Part shown: positions 36,876-45,686 of the stretch, in pieces
Numbering within the stretch: position 1 is the stretch's first letter
Layout: every line of letters starts with the position of its first letter
From: Tellurirhabdus rosea
GTDB lineage: Bacteria > Bacteroidota > Bacteroidia > Cytophagales > Spirosomataceae
NCBI RefSeq assembly: GCF_026278345.1
Contig: NZ_CP111085.1
Span: 4,102,501 to 4,166,500 of the forward strand
Reading direction: 5' to 3'
DNA: 64,000 nucleotides
Translations under genes and position numbers: made by a program
Notes under the pieces: generated by a model
What the model was told of the DNA's origin: nothing
Seen by the model: only the letters and a program-made list of their open reading frames with translations
The model's database searches: none

Positions 36876-36910
36876 AAGTGGAAATGAACCCGGTTCGTTT
36901 CCACTTTTTT
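36876..36910 (+). terminator. Terminator downstream of collagen-like lipoprotein gene
   Basis: AAGTGGAAA (36876-36884) pairs with TTTCCACTT (36898-36906) and the stem continues inward with GAAC/GTTC, followed by TTTTTT. The rest of the 307-base gap 36758-37064 before the next gene holds no gene that I can support; the 100 bases before 37065 presumably carry the promoter of T9SS copy 2, with no clear consensus. Confidence 0.85.
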
Positions 36911-37064
36911 ACTTTAGGGCCGTCCATAAAACCAGAAGGCACGGCGGCCGCATACCCTGCCCGATTCGGCCGGTTAAGCTACCTTTTAAGAAGTTTTCTG
37001 TCTGATTAATACGAATCTACCGCTTTGCCAGTTTAAGGAATGGTACAGACTATCGGGCTCTACA

Positions 37065-39971
37065 ATGAGGACACTTCTGCTGGGGACTCTCCTGGTTTTT
37101 GCTTGCTTACATCAGGCTATGGCCACGCACGTACGGGCAGGGGAAATTACCACCCGGCGGATTTCCAATACTTCCCTGACCTACGAAATCACGGTCACAC
37201 TTTACTTTGACGAAGTAGGCGGGAGGGGCGCTTCCGAAACGGAAGACGATTTTCCGCTTTGCTTCGGCGACGGCACCCCTTCGTTCCCGGTTCCACGGGT
37301 GGAACGAAGACCGATCAACCGCAACACCACCATCAACATCTACCGAACGGTCCATACGTACCCCGGGCCGGGAACCTATAATCTGAGCGTCAGCATTTCC
37401 AACCGGAATGAAAACACGCGAAACATTCCCAACTCGGTCAACACCACCTTTGAACTGCGCACCACCATCGTAGTGAGTGCCCCCCTGGGCCTCAACAGCA
37501 CCCCGGTCATGCTCAACCCGCCCCTGGACTCGGCCCGCGTAGGCCAGAAGTTCTGCCACAACCCCGCCGCCTTCGATAGCGACGGCGACAGCCTGGCCTA
37601 TCGCCTGACGGTTTCCGCTGGTCGCCAGAGCGGCGAAGATGTGGCCTGCCGGGGTCCCCAGCCGGTTGCGGGCTACATCCGGCCCGAAGTGATCGGGCAG
37701 AATCCGACAACCGAAGCGGGAGCGGGCCCGGCCACGCTGACCATCGACCCCCGCACCGGTGACCTCTGCTGGGACGCCCCCGCTGAACGGGGACAATACA
37801 ACATTGCGTTTATCATTGAGGAGTACCGGGATGGCATTAAGATTGGCGAAATCGTCCGGGACATTCAGATTGTCGTGGTAGAAGGCCCTAACCGCCGTCC
37901 CGAACTGCGGGTGCCCGACGACCTCTGCGTGGAGGCCGGTACGATCATCAACCAGGCCATCACTGCCACTGACCCCGACGGAAACCGACTCCAGCTCTCG
38001 GCCTTCGGCGGACCCTTCAACGTCGGTCCCGACGGACGGCCCTACACCGACCCCACCAACAACCAGCCCATCAACATCATCGCTCCCCCCTTCGCCACCT
38101 TCAACCCCCGGCCCGACCAGACCCTGAACTCTCCCGCCACGGGCACCTTCCGCTGGCAGACCGCCTGCGCCCACGTCCGGGAGGAACCCTACGACGTGGT
38201 CATCCGCGCCGTCGACCTGCCGGCCCGGGGCCAGACCCAACTGGCCACCCTGGAGTCTTTTCGCATTCGGGTCTACGCCCCCCGGCCCCAGAACCTGACG
38301 GCCCGGCCCGGCACGGGCCGGGCCACCATCCTGACCTGGTCGGCCTACGCCTGCGGGGTGCCCGGGGCCGAGATGGTCATCTACCGCCGCGAGGGCTGCA
38401 CCACCCTGGCCACCCCGCCCTGCTCGACGGGCATCGGGGCCACGGCGGGCTACACCGAGATCGGGCGGGTGCCCATCACGGCCACCACCTTCACCGACAC
38501 CGACCCCAGCCTGCGGCGGGGGGCCAGCTACAGCTACCGCCTGGTGGCGGCCTTTCCCCGGCCCCGGGGCGGGGAGAGCGTGGTGTCCAACGAGGCCTGT
38601 CTGGCCCTGCCCCTGCAGGTGCCCCTGATGACGAACGTGACGGTGGACTCCACCGACGCTACAAGGGGCCGGATCACCGTGCGCTGGACGCGGCCCATCG
38701 GGCTGGGGGCCACCGACGTGGGCGGCCCCTTCCAGTACCGCTTGTTCCGGGCTCCGGGCCTCACGGCTACGGCGGGCAATGACTTTGTGCAGATCGCGGC
38801 CATCGAGGCGGACCTGTCGGGCACCCGGGCCGATACGGTGTACGTGGACCGGGGCCTGAACACCAGTGGGGGCGGCTACCGCTACCGGGTGGAGTTTTAT
38901 TATACCGAGGCGGGCACGGGTGCCCTGACGCGGCTGGACGTGACCGATGCGGCCAGTTCGGTGGTGCTGGCGGCGGCCGGGGAGCTGCGGCGGGTGCGGC
39001 TGTCGTGGCAGGCGGTGGTCCCCTGGGACAACACGAACCAGCGCCACCGGGTGTACCGCAGCGTGAGCGGTCCCAACGGTCCCTTCAACCGGATAGCGGA
39101 GGTGGCCGTGCAGGGTCCCAACACGTTCACCTTCACCGATACGGGCAGCGACAGCTTTGCCGGGGACGGGGTCCAGACGCTAACGCTGTCGCCCGACAGC
39201 GTGTACTGCTACCGGGTGGAGACGGTGGGGGTGTACACCAATCCGGCCGTGAGCTTGCGTCCCCAGAACGAGCTGTTGAACTACTCGCAGGCGGTGTGTG
39301 CCAGTCCCATTGACACGACCCGTCCCTGCCCGCCGCGCTTGAGTCTGGATTCGCTGGACTGCGCCACGCTGAGCGGGGAGTCGGCCTGTACGGTGACGAC
39401 GTTTACCAACACGCTGAGCTGGCAGGGGGCCACCACGGGCCCGAACAACCAGCCCTGCGACACGCGGATTGCCAGCTACAATGTTTATTATTCCCGTTAC
39501 CAGGAGGACACCGAGCACCAGCGGCTGACGGGGGTGCCGGCCCCGACGACCAGCTTTGCACACACGAACCTGAGCAGTGTGGCGGGTTGCTACTACGTAA
39601 CGGCGGTGACGCGCGGGGGGGTGGAGAGTGCTCCCAGCAACCGGGTGTGCAAGGACATCTGCCCGGTCTTCGAGCTGCCCAACGTGTTCACGCCCAACGG
39701 GGACGGCAAGAACGACGTGTTCGTGCCGCTGCCCTGTCCTGCTGGGGTGGTGAGCGTGCAGTTCGTGGTCTACAACCGGTTCGGGGGTAAGGTGTTCGAG
39801 ACCAGCGACGTGAACATCAACTGGAGCGGCCGCACGAGCGGGGGCCAGGAGCTGTCGGCGGGTTTGTACTACTACCAGGCGAGTGTACGCTTCGGGGGGG
39901 TGAACCGCAACGGCAGTGTGCAGGTGTACAAGGGGTGGGTGCAGCTGATGCGGGAGAGCAACACGAAGTGA
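37065..39971 (+). CDS. Large T9SS surface protein with gliding-motility-associated C-terminal domain, copy 2
   Basis: A 968-aa paralogue of the protein at 16843-19752. The signal peptide (about 1-20, ending HQAMA) and the first 140 mature residues differ in detail, as do residues 190-260 and a short segment near 770-800 (SGESACTVTTFTNTLSWQGA versus the copy 1 form). The rest, including the FnIII-like body and the type-B T9SS sorting domain (LPNVFTPNGDGKNDVF, VYNRFGGKVFE, LSAGLYYYQ), is nearly identical, and most nucleotide differences I compared in the core are synonymous. The same TGATTGAATGGTTGAATGGC sequence follows the stop in both copies. It should be exported by Sec and then the type IX system. 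Confidence 0.9.
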   Translation: MRTLLLGTLLVFACLHQAMATHVRAGEITTRRISNTSLTYEITVTLYFDEVGGRGASETEDDFPLCFGDGTPSFPVPRVERRPINRNTTINIYRTVHTYPGPGTYNLSVSISNRNENTRNIPNSVNTTFELRTTIVVSAPLGLNSTPVMLNPPLDSARVGQKFCHNPAAFDSDGDSLAYRLTVSAGRQSGEDVACRGPQPVAGYIRPEVIGQNPTTEAGAGPATLTIDPRTGDLCWDAPAERGQYNIAFIIEEYRDGIKIGEIVRDIQIVVVEGPNRRPELRVPDDLCVEAGTIINQAITATDPDGNRLQLSAFGGPFNVGPDGRPYTDPTNNQPINIIAPPFATFNPRPDQTLNSPATGTFRWQTACAHVREEPYDVVIRAVDLPARGQTQLATLESFRIRVYAPRPQNLTARPGTGRATILTWSAYACGVPGAEMVIYRREGCTTLATPPCSTGIGATAGYTEIGRVPITATTFTDTDPSLRRGASYSYRLVAAFPRPRGGESVVSNEACLALPLQVPLMTNVTVDSTDATRGRITVRWTRPIGLGATDVGGPFQYRLFRAPGLTATAGNDFVQIAAIEADLSGTRADTVYVDRGLNTSGGGYRYRVEFYYTEAGTGALTRLDVTDAASSVVLAAAGELRRVRLSWQAVVPWDNTNQRHRVYRSVSGPNGPFNRIAEVAVQGPNTFTFTDTGSDSFAGDGVQTLTLSPDSVYCYRVETVGVYTNPAVSLRPQNELLNYSQAVCASPIDTTRPCPPRLSLDSLDCATLSGESACTVTTFTNTLSWQGATTGPNNQPCDTRIASYNVYYSRYQEDTEHQRLTGVPAPTTSFAHTNLSSVAGCYYVTAVTRGGVESAPSNRVCKDICPVFELPNVFTPNGDGKNDVFVPLPCPAGVVSVQFVVYNRFGGKVFETSDVNINWSGRTSGGQELSAGLYYYQASVRFGGVNRNGSVQVYKGWVQLMRESNTK

Positions 39972-40010
39972 TTGAATGGTTGAATGGCTGAATGGTTGAT
40001 GGGTTGAAAA
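39972..40010. repeat. Half of a TTGAATGG-type hairpin element (left arm only)
   Basis: TTGAATGG, TTGAATGGC and TTGATGGG units follow the stop of T9SS copy 2, as after copy 1, but the complementary arm is missing here. A right-arm-like sequence occurs 2.6 kb on at 42577-42608, with two lower-GC genes between. Confidence 0.75.
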
Positions 40011-40111
40011 AGGGGAAAAGACCTTTTGATGGAGGGGACATTTCCCGTTGATGGGCCAAAAGGCTGGCTGCAATTTTGGTGAAGATTTTTCACTTAAACA
40101 AGTTGCAGTCA

Positions 40112-41635
40112 ATGTTACTTTCAGAAAGAGTACACGGTCTTTCCAGTTTGGAAGTCGAACCGCTGGTGCCTAACCGGTTTGGGCGTTTGTTTCCTGATTT
40201 GCTGCCTTTCCGACCTAAGGATGAAGCCTTGAAGGAATTAGGTCTATTGATGCGGGATGAAACCGTCCATTTAAATTCCAACATTCCAGCAGGATACACC
40301 TACTTGGGGCAGTTTATCGATCACGACATTACTAAAGATTCCCTCGGCGATACGGACCCGGCCATCCTTCTGCCCCTTGAATTATCCGCCCTGATTCAAC
40401 AACGTACCCCCTCGCTGGACCTCGACAGCCTTTACGGCAGCGGTGATACCCTCAATTTGGTGGCCTGGGATCCCAGTGACCCTGCTAAATTCCTGCTAGG
40501 CCAGACCGAACCAAGTCTGGTAGGACGGCCATTTTTCAACGATCTCCCCCGTAGCGGGGTTGAGCCGACACCCGCTAAAGCGCTGATTGGGGATCCGCGC
40601 AACGATGAAAATTTGGCTGTAGCACAGACGCACCTGGCGTTTCTGAAATTTCACAACGCAGTGGTGGATGTGCTCAGGAGGGACTTCAACCTTGCGGACA
40701 ACCCAGCCGAGGTTCGGCAGCAGGCTCGTGAATTGGTAGAAAAGCATTATCAATCCATTGTGTTGCATGACTTTCTGAAGCAGTTTGTGGATGATACCGT
40801 CTATAAGGAGGTCATTGAGGATGGAAAAGTTGAGTTCTTCAATATCATTAAAGGCGAGATGCCCTTCATGCCCATCGAATTTTCGGGTGCGGTCTACCGC
40901 TGGCATACCCTGATTCGGGAAAATTACAATTGGAATCAATTTTTTAACGGATTGCCAGATTCTGGTGCGCTGGCGGATGGGACATTAAGGCTCTTGTTTC
41001 AGTTTACGGGGCGTTCAAATAAGGATGAGTTCGTCGGTCGCCAACAGGATGATCTTTCCCGGCTTACCAGTGAGTGGGTCATCGACTGGACACGGTTTTT
41101 TGATTTTGCTAATCACAGCATTCCGCAGGGGCCGGGTTTCAACATGACCAAACCCATTGATACGCTTCTGACCCAAGGGCTCGGCGAACCTATGAATTTG
41201 GCAACGAAGAATCTCATTCGAGGCAGCCGGCTGGGTTTACCTTCGGCTCAGGATGTGGCCCGGCATATGGGTATCGCGGTCCTTTCACCGGTGGAAATGC
41301 TACAGGGCAACGCGGAGCAGAGTAAAGTTCTTGAAAAGCACGAGTTTCACCTGAAGACGCCGTTGTGGTACTATATTAACCGGGAGGCAGAATTCGCCGG
41401 GACGGGTAAATTCGGCAAACTGGCCAGCGTTATTATTTGCGAAGTGTTTTTAGGCCTGGCGAAAAGTAGCCGCGTTTCAATTTTTCAGGAATCGAACTGG
41501 AAGCCGACAAAAGAGCTTTTTGCGGACCCGCAGCGGGGCGAGAATGCCTCATTTTACACCATGACCGACCTGTTGATGTTTGTCCGGGCGAATACTTCTC
41601 AAGCCGGTGTAGATGAACTGAATCCGGTTGGATAA
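40112..41635 (+). CDS. Animal-type haem peroxidase family protein
   Basis: A 507-aa protein of the animal haem peroxidase superfamily (peroxidasin/peroxinectin/cyclooxygenase fold). Family signs are YLGQFIDHDIT near 65 (distal His), GDPRNDENLAVAQTHLAFLKFHN near 155-177 and SGAVYRWHTLIR near 262, where the proximal His lies. No signal peptide is visible. The ATG at 40112 is preferred; the frame is open to a TTG/GTG 11-12 codons upstream. Base composition and codon choice are clearly more AT-rich than in the surrounding genes, suggesting later acquisition. It is followed after 45 bases by an exported protein gene of similar composition. Substrate unknown; peroxide-driven oxidation is inferred from the fold. 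Confidence 0.85.
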   Translation: MLLSERVHGLSSLEVEPLVPNRFGRLFPDLLPFRPKDEALKELGLLMRDETVHLNSNIPAGYTYLGQFIDHDITKDSLGDTDPAILLPLELSALIQQRTPSLDLDSLYGSGDTLNLVAWDPSDPAKFLLGQTEPSLVGRPFFNDLPRSGVEPTPAKALIGDPRNDENLAVAQTHLAFLKFHNAVVDVLRRDFNLADNPAEVRQQARELVEKHYQSIVLHDFLKQFVDDTVYKEVIEDGKVEFFNIIKGEMPFMPIEFSGAVYRWHTLIRENYNWNQFFNGLPDSGALADGTLRLLFQFTGRSNKDEFVGRQQDDLSRLTSEWVIDWTRFFDFANHSIPQGPGFNMTKPIDTLLTQGLGEPMNLATKNLIRGSRLGLPSAQDVARHMGIAVLSPVEMLQGNAEQSKVLEKHEFHLKTPLWYYINREAEFAGTGKFGKLASVIICEVFLGLAKSSRVSIFQESNWKPTKELFADPQRGENASFYTMTDLLMFVRANTSQAGVDELNPVG

Positions 41636-41680
41636 GGAGTTTACAATAACGATAGTTATTCATCTTTAACCGAAACCGCT

Positions 41681-42517
41681 ATGGCCTTTCTACGCATAGT
41701 GTTCCTCATCCTGCTTGCCTCTTGCGGTGCTTCTGCTCAGTTAATGCAGGAGATTAATGAATTTTATAAGAAAGGGTATTCTGCCAGTACGCCGGCTAGT
41801 GGGAGTGGATCTTCATCGGCTCCGGTTTCGGAAGTGCCCATCAATCAGGCTTCGACGATTCCCAATTTGAACAGCCTGCTAGGCAATAACCTTTTGCTGC
41901 CGCAGATCGAAATTAGGGGGTTAACCAATTTTAGATCAAGTCGTCGTTTCTACGGAGACGTTAAGTTGTTCACGTCAGCCTTCGCCCAGCGAAGAGTTTC
42001 CAATGTCAGTATCTTTTTTCCAGAGACCAGCACGTATGGTATTTCCATGAGCATCAATGCTCTGCCGTTTGGAAGAATCACGGATGTTGGCCAGAATAAT
42101 GAGAGAACCGAAGTAAACTGGTTCTGCACCTATTTTCATTTCAACTACCTTGGAAAAAACCTTCAGGGCATCAGGGGAACGGATACTACCCGTTTTACTA
42201 CCGATGTGGTTCACTTTAAACTAGGAGTTCAATTGATCCCGGTAAAGAACTTTGTAAGTGTCTACACCGATTTGAACTTTGTGAGTCCTGTTGTGAATCG
42301 AAGCCCACTACTGGAATTCAATCCGGCCATGAAGCGGGGCTTCAATAACTTCTGGAAAATTGGAGCTAAATTTTATTTGGAAAAGGGCGAACAAAAGCCA
42401 TTAAGCGTATTTCTGGACCTGGGTGCTGTGGCGGTTGGAAGAGCGGCGCGAACCATCTATGACACGCGCGACGCCCTGATTCCCCGTATTACTCTTGGCG
42501 GCTCAGTTCGGTTTTAG
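41681..42517 (+). CDS. Exported protein, possible outer-membrane barrel
   Basis: A 278-aa protein with a Sec signal peptide (about 1-19, ending GASAQ), a Ser/Pro/Gly-rich linker (about 37-50) and a region of alternating aromatic/polar strands that ends in VRF, as many outer-membrane barrels do. I recognise no family. A hairpin AATAAC-GATA-GTTATT (41645-41660) lies in the short gap after the haem peroxidase gene. Composition is AT-rich like that gene, so they probably arrived together, and they may form an operon. Confidence 0.7.
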   Translation: MAFLRIVFLILLASCGASAQLMQEINEFYKKGYSASTPASGSGSSSAPVSEVPINQASTIPNLNSLLGNNLLLPQIEIRGLTNFRSSRRFYGDVKLFTSAFAQRRVSNVSIFFPETSTYGISMSINALPFGRITDVGQNNERTEVNWFCTYFHFNYLGKNLQGIRGTDTTRFTTDVVHFKLGVQLIPVKNFVSVYTDLNFVSPVVNRSPLLEFNPAMKRGFNNFWKIGAKFYLEKGEQKPLSVFLDLGAVAVGRAARTIYDTRDALIPRITLGGSVRF

Positions 42518-42576
42518 CAGGAAGGTAGAGTCGGCGGCACGAGGGTTTAGGGGGATGTTCCTGGAAAAAGGCGCAA

Positions 42577-42608
42577 AGCTAATCAGTCATTCAATCATTC
42601 AATCATTT
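42577..42608. repeat. Half of a TTGAATGA-type hairpin element (right arm only)
   Basis: AGCTAATCAGTCATTCA followed by ATCATTCA units is the right-arm sequence of the element at 29327-29373 almost unchanged. The stop codon of the ArsC/Spx-like gene (42599) is formed by the repeat. No matching left arm is close by. Confidence 0.75.
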
Positions 42609-42952
42609 CCTTCAAACACGCTTCCGTACTCTTCCGCCTTGAATCCCAGCGCGACGATCCGGCCGTCGGCTTCGATGAGCGGGCGGCGAATGACCGAAGG
42701 TTTCTCCATCATCAGTTGAATGGCCCCTTCGGCGTCGGTGGGTTTCTCGGCATCCGGCAGTTTCTTCCAGGTCGTTCCGGCGCGGTTGACAAGGTCTTCC
42801 CACGATCGCTGCGTGAGCCAACGTTCGATGGTCGGGCGGTCGATGCCCTGTTTTTTGTAATCATGAAACTGGTAGGTGATGCCCCGGTCCGCCAGCCAGG
42901 TCCGGGCTTTTTTGACGGTATCACAGGCCGGAATAGCGTATAAGGTGTACAT
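42599..42952 (-). CDS. ArsC/Spx/MgsR-like thioredoxin-fold protein
   Basis: A 117-aa protein with thioredoxin-like fold. The signature CDTVKKARTWL starts at Cys10, and a later R-P-L motif (RRPLIEADGR, residues about 90-99) matches the ArsC/Spx/YffB group. Only one Cys is in the active-site turn, as in YffB/ArsC-like and unlike CxxC Spx. It could be an arsenate- or glutathione-linked reductase or an RNA-polymerase-binding regulator; the sequence does not decide. It is the last of a minus-strand series but has its own upstream gap of 67 bases. Confidence 0.88.
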   Translation of the reverse strand: MYTLYAIPACDTVKKARTWLADRGITYQFHDYKKQGIDRPTIERWLTQRSWEDLVNRAGTTWKKLPDAEKPTDAEGAIQLMMEKPSVIRRPLIEADGRIVALGFKAEEYGSVFEGND

Positions 42953-43019
42953 GAAACGGTGGTTTGCGAAGGTTCAAATCAGGTCGCAAGGTAACAAAAA
43001 CGACCCGGTTTGACCAGGC

Positions 43020-43757
43020 TTACCGCCCCGGTATCGTCAGCAGAACGCCGCCGGAAGCGAAGTTGAACCAGGCGCGGGTGAACACTTCTTCGTTATCAGC
43101 CTTCCCTTCCACCACCCGGTAACCACCTTTGATGGCCAGCCAGTCGGTCACCTGCACCGCGACACCGCCGAACAGGTCAATCGCCCGGCCGTTGGGCGAG
43201 CCCAGACCGTCGCCTTCCACAATCACCTGCAAAGCATTGACGGGCTTCCAGGAGGCGTAAATATTCAGGAGCGGCAGAACGCCGAGGCCGCGGTTACCCT
43301 GCTGCTGGGTGGCCGATTCGACCCGCACGTCGCCGTCCCGGGCGAATGCCGTAAGGCCCGCCGCCAGCCGGACCCGTTCGCTCCGAACGAAGGCGTAGCG
43401 GTAGGTCAGCCGGTAGGTGTTGAACTGGTACTCGGTCCGCAGCGGCACGTCGGCCGGAAACGTCACGCCATTGAAGAGGACCGGACGGCTGATGCTGCCC
43501 TCCGACGCCACGATCAGCGGCGCGGCCAGCAGCGAGAGCGTGTGCCGGTCGTTGATCGTGTAACTGAGCCGAAGGCGGACGAACGGCCTTTTCTGAATGG
43601 TCAGGTCGTTTTTCAGGTCAATAAACGTCCCGGTTTCGCCCGGAATGCGGGTCTCCAGATACGGTACGGAAAGCAGTCCGCCGGTCTCGGCGTCGAGTTG
43701 AAGCTGGGCCTGAGCGGGCAGGCCGACCAGAAGCAGAAGGTAAAGAAGATAGCGCAT
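43020..43757 (-). CDS. Exported outer-membrane barrel-like protein of unknown family
   Basis: A 245-aa protein with a signal peptide (MRYLLYLLLLVGLPAQAQ) followed by regular alternating strands (FVRLRLSYTINDRHTLSLL, YQFNTYRLTYRYAF), a pattern of small outer-membrane beta-barrels such as the OmpW/lipid A modifying type. It may be a transporter, receptor or structural protein. Its start is 149 bases past the hydrolase gene at 43907 on the same strand, with a dispersed repeat fragment in between, and the ArsC-like gene follows. No family can be assigned from memory. Confidence 0.75.
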   Translation of the reverse strand: MRYLLYLLLLVGLPAQAQLQLDAETGGLLSVPYLETRIPGETGTFIDLKNDLTIQKRPFVRLRLSYTINDRHTLSLLAAPLIVASEGSISRPVLFNGVTFPADVPLRTEYQFNTYRLTYRYAFVRSERVRLAAGLTAFARDGDVRVESATQQQGNRGLGVLPLLNIYASWKPVNALQVIVEGDGLGSPNGRAIDLFGGVAVQVTDWLAIKGGYRVVEGKADNEEVFTRAWFNFASGGVLLTIPGR

Positions 43758-43864
43758 CCGTTGAGTGAACAGGTTATCTGAATCGAACGGATGCGGAGAA
43801 GGAATGTTTTGGAAGGGCGTAGCGAAAATGGTTTCGCGCCGATTTTAAGCGCCGATTCCGCTGG

Positions 43865-43901
43865 TTTTCTGCGAACAAACCCGCGCCAATCTGCGTGAAA
43901 C
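43865..43901. repeat. Dispersed repeat fragment related to the inverted repeat at 27516
   Basis: TTTTCTGCGAAC, CCGCGC and AATCTGCGTGAAAC occur here in the same order as at 27556-27643. The exact AATCTGCGTGAAAC is at 27630-27643 and 43888-43901. Not a perfect hairpin here. Confidence 0.6.
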
Positions 43902-43906
43902 TAATC

Positions 43907-44863
43907 TTATCGCCGCAGATACCGTCGAAATACCGCAAGCGTCTGCTCCCACATGGCCGGGGTGCAGGCGTGCCCAGCGCCGGGTTCGATGAACGACGTA
44001 AAGTGCTCCGGAACGCCCGCCCTTTCGTACGCCGCCGCAATCCGCCCGAGGCCTTTCCGGACAAAGTCAATTGGCGACCCGGCATCCCGTTCGCCGAAAT
44101 TCAGGTGCAGCGGACGGGGAGCAATCAGGGCGGCGATGTCGGGCGTATCGCCCACCGCTTTCCAGCCGGGGACGAAGTTGGAAAAGCAGTGCAGCAGCCG
44201 TTCGTGTTCAATGGCGTCGTAGGTCGGCAGGCAGCCGTTGCCGACGAGGCAGGTCAGGCGGGGTTCGAGCGGTCCGGCGAGCCAGGCGTGGGTCGAGCCC
44301 ATCGAGTGCCCGTAGCAGCCAATCCGGTCGGGCAGCACGTCCGGTCGGGAGCAGAGGTAATCCACGGCGCGGCGTATATCCAGCACGGCTTTCCAGGCCA
44401 GACTTTGCCCCCGCACCACGTACCACAGAAAAAGGAACCGTTCGTAATCGCTGCCCGACAGCCGACCCGCCGGGTCCTGCCGTTCTTCGAAGCCCAGCGC
44501 GTCCGGGCACAGTACCACGTACCCTTCGCGGACCAGCGCCACGGCCACGTGCTGCGTGGGGTCGCCCGCCAGCCCGGCCGGTTCGGCCTTGCCCAACTGG
44601 TACTGGTCGTTGTGCTGGTGCCAGACGCAGACCGCCGGGGCGGGGTGACTGGCCGACACGCCTTCCGGAATCAGCAACAGGGCCGGAACGCGGTCGTCGG
44701 GTTCGGCCGCGTAGGTGACGGACACCCGTTGATAGCCGTTTTGTGAAATCGTTTCCCGAACGACCGGGTCCAGCGGCGGCGGCTCCGGAAAAGGCCCGCC
44801 AAGACAGGTTTGGTAGTGCAGAAGAAGGTCCACCGGAATAGAGTTTTGGGAAAACCGGGCCAA
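43907..44863 (-). CDS. Alpha/beta-hydrolase (dienelactone hydrolase/acetylxylan-esterase-like)
   Basis: A 318-aa cytoplasmic hydrolase; no signal peptide. The nucleophile elbow is GHSMGS (Ser about 190), and the acid and His are probably in GERDAGSPIDF (Asp near 257) and GAGHACT (His near 298). An N-terminal beta segment with ALLLIPEG and VCVWHQHND precedes the core, as in large dienelactone-hydrolase-like enzymes (family Abhydrolase_7). It is followed, 17 bases upstream, by the GDSL esterase gene, so the two are probably cotranscribed. Substrate unknown. Confidence 0.85.
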   Translation of the reverse strand: MARFSQNSIPVDLLLHYQTCLGGPFPEPPPLDPVVRETISQNGYQRVSVTYAAEPDDRVPALLLIPEGVSASHPAPAVCVWHQHNDQYQLGKAEPAGLAGDPTQHVAVALVREGYVVLCPDALGFEERQDPAGRLSGSDYERFLFLWYVVRGQSLAWKAVLDIRRAVDYLCSRPDVLPDRIGCYGHSMGSTHAWLAGPLEPRLTCLVGNGCLPTYDAIEHERLLHCFSNFVPGWKAVGDTPDIAALIAPRPLHLNFGERDAGSPIDFVRKGLGRIAAAYERAGVPEHFTSFIEPGAGHACTPAMWEQTLAVFRRYLRR

Positions 44864-44880
44864 AAGGCCAGAGTTGACGC

Positions 44881-45588
44881 CTACACGCCCTGGGCCCGCA
44901 CCAGTGATTCCAGCGTTTTCCAGACGGTTTCGGCCACCAACTTGTGCCCTTCCGGGGTGGGGTGGATGCCGTCGGGCTGGTTCAGGCGGGGAATGCCGCC
45001 GACGCCTTCGAGCAGGAACGGAATCAGCGTCAGGTTGTTCTTTTTCGCCAGTTCGGGATAAATCTGCCGGAATTCCGAGGTGTAGTCGGGTCCCATATTG
45101 GGCGGAATCTGCATCCCGGCCAGCACGATCTGCGCCTGCGGGCTTCGCGCCCGGACGGTATCGATGATGGCCTGGAGGTTCTGGCGGGTGGCCGCCAGCG
45201 GCAGGCCGCGCAGGCCGTCGTTGCCGCCCAGTTCGAGCACAAAAATATCGACCGGCTGCCGCAGGGTCCAGCCCACCCGGCTGCGTCCGCCCGCCGTGGT
45301 TTCGCCGCTGACACCGGCGTTAATGACGCGATAGTTCAATTTTAGCGAGTCGAGGCGTTGGCCGATGCGGCCGGGAAACGCTTCGGCGGGGTCCACGCCG
45401 TAGCCCGCCGTCAGGCTGTTGCCAAAGAACAGAATGGTTTTCTGACGGTTGGAGTCGGCGGGTGTCTGGGCCGGAGTCTGGGTGGCGCTACGGGTCTGGC
45501 TGGCCTGTTCCTTCTCGGAAGAGGAAGTGCAGCCGGCCAGAACGCCAGTAATCAGCAGAAAGGTTAAAAAGAGCGGATTGCGTTTCAT
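44881..45588 (-). CDS. GDSL-type SGNH esterase/lysophospholipase lipoprotein (TesA-like)
   Basis: A 235-aa SGNH hydrolase. The signal peptide (MKRNPLFLTFLLITGVLAGC) has lipobox LAGC, and a Ser/Thr/Gln-rich linker (about 22-45) separates the lipid anchor from the catalytic domain. Block I is GNSLTAGYG (catalytic Ser), block III GGNDGL and block V DGIHPTPEGH (Asp and His). It resembles TesA/arylesterase enzymes, but tesA usually adjoins an ABC transporter that is absent here. The ATG at 45588 is chosen; one four codons upstream is possible. It is the first of the esterase pair in transcription order. Confidence 0.9.
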   Translation of the reverse strand: MKRNPLFLTFLLITGVLAGCTSSSEKEQASQTRSATQTPAQTPADSNRQKTILFFGNSLTAGYGVDPAEAFPGRIGQRLDSLKLNYRVINAGVSGETTAGGRSRVGWTLRQPVDIFVLELGGNDGLRGLPLAATRQNLQAIIDTVRARSPQAQIVLAGMQIPPNMGPDYTSEFRQIYPELAKKNNLTLIPFLLEGVGGIPRLNQPDGIHPTPEGHKLVAETVWKTLESLVRAQGV

Positions 45589-45686
45589 GGTTACTGCCAT
45601 CGTTGTATTCAGCGGTTAGCTATACTACCAAATTACAACGAAATAAGTTGTCTCTTCCGCGTTTTACCCCGTTTGTCGTTCCGATA

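Noticed and set aside
37065-39971. Composite transposon formed by the two T9SS-type copies as flanking elements
   Set aside because: The copies are protein-coding T9SS cargo genes without transposase or terminal repeats, and the 17 kb between them is ordinary chromosome.
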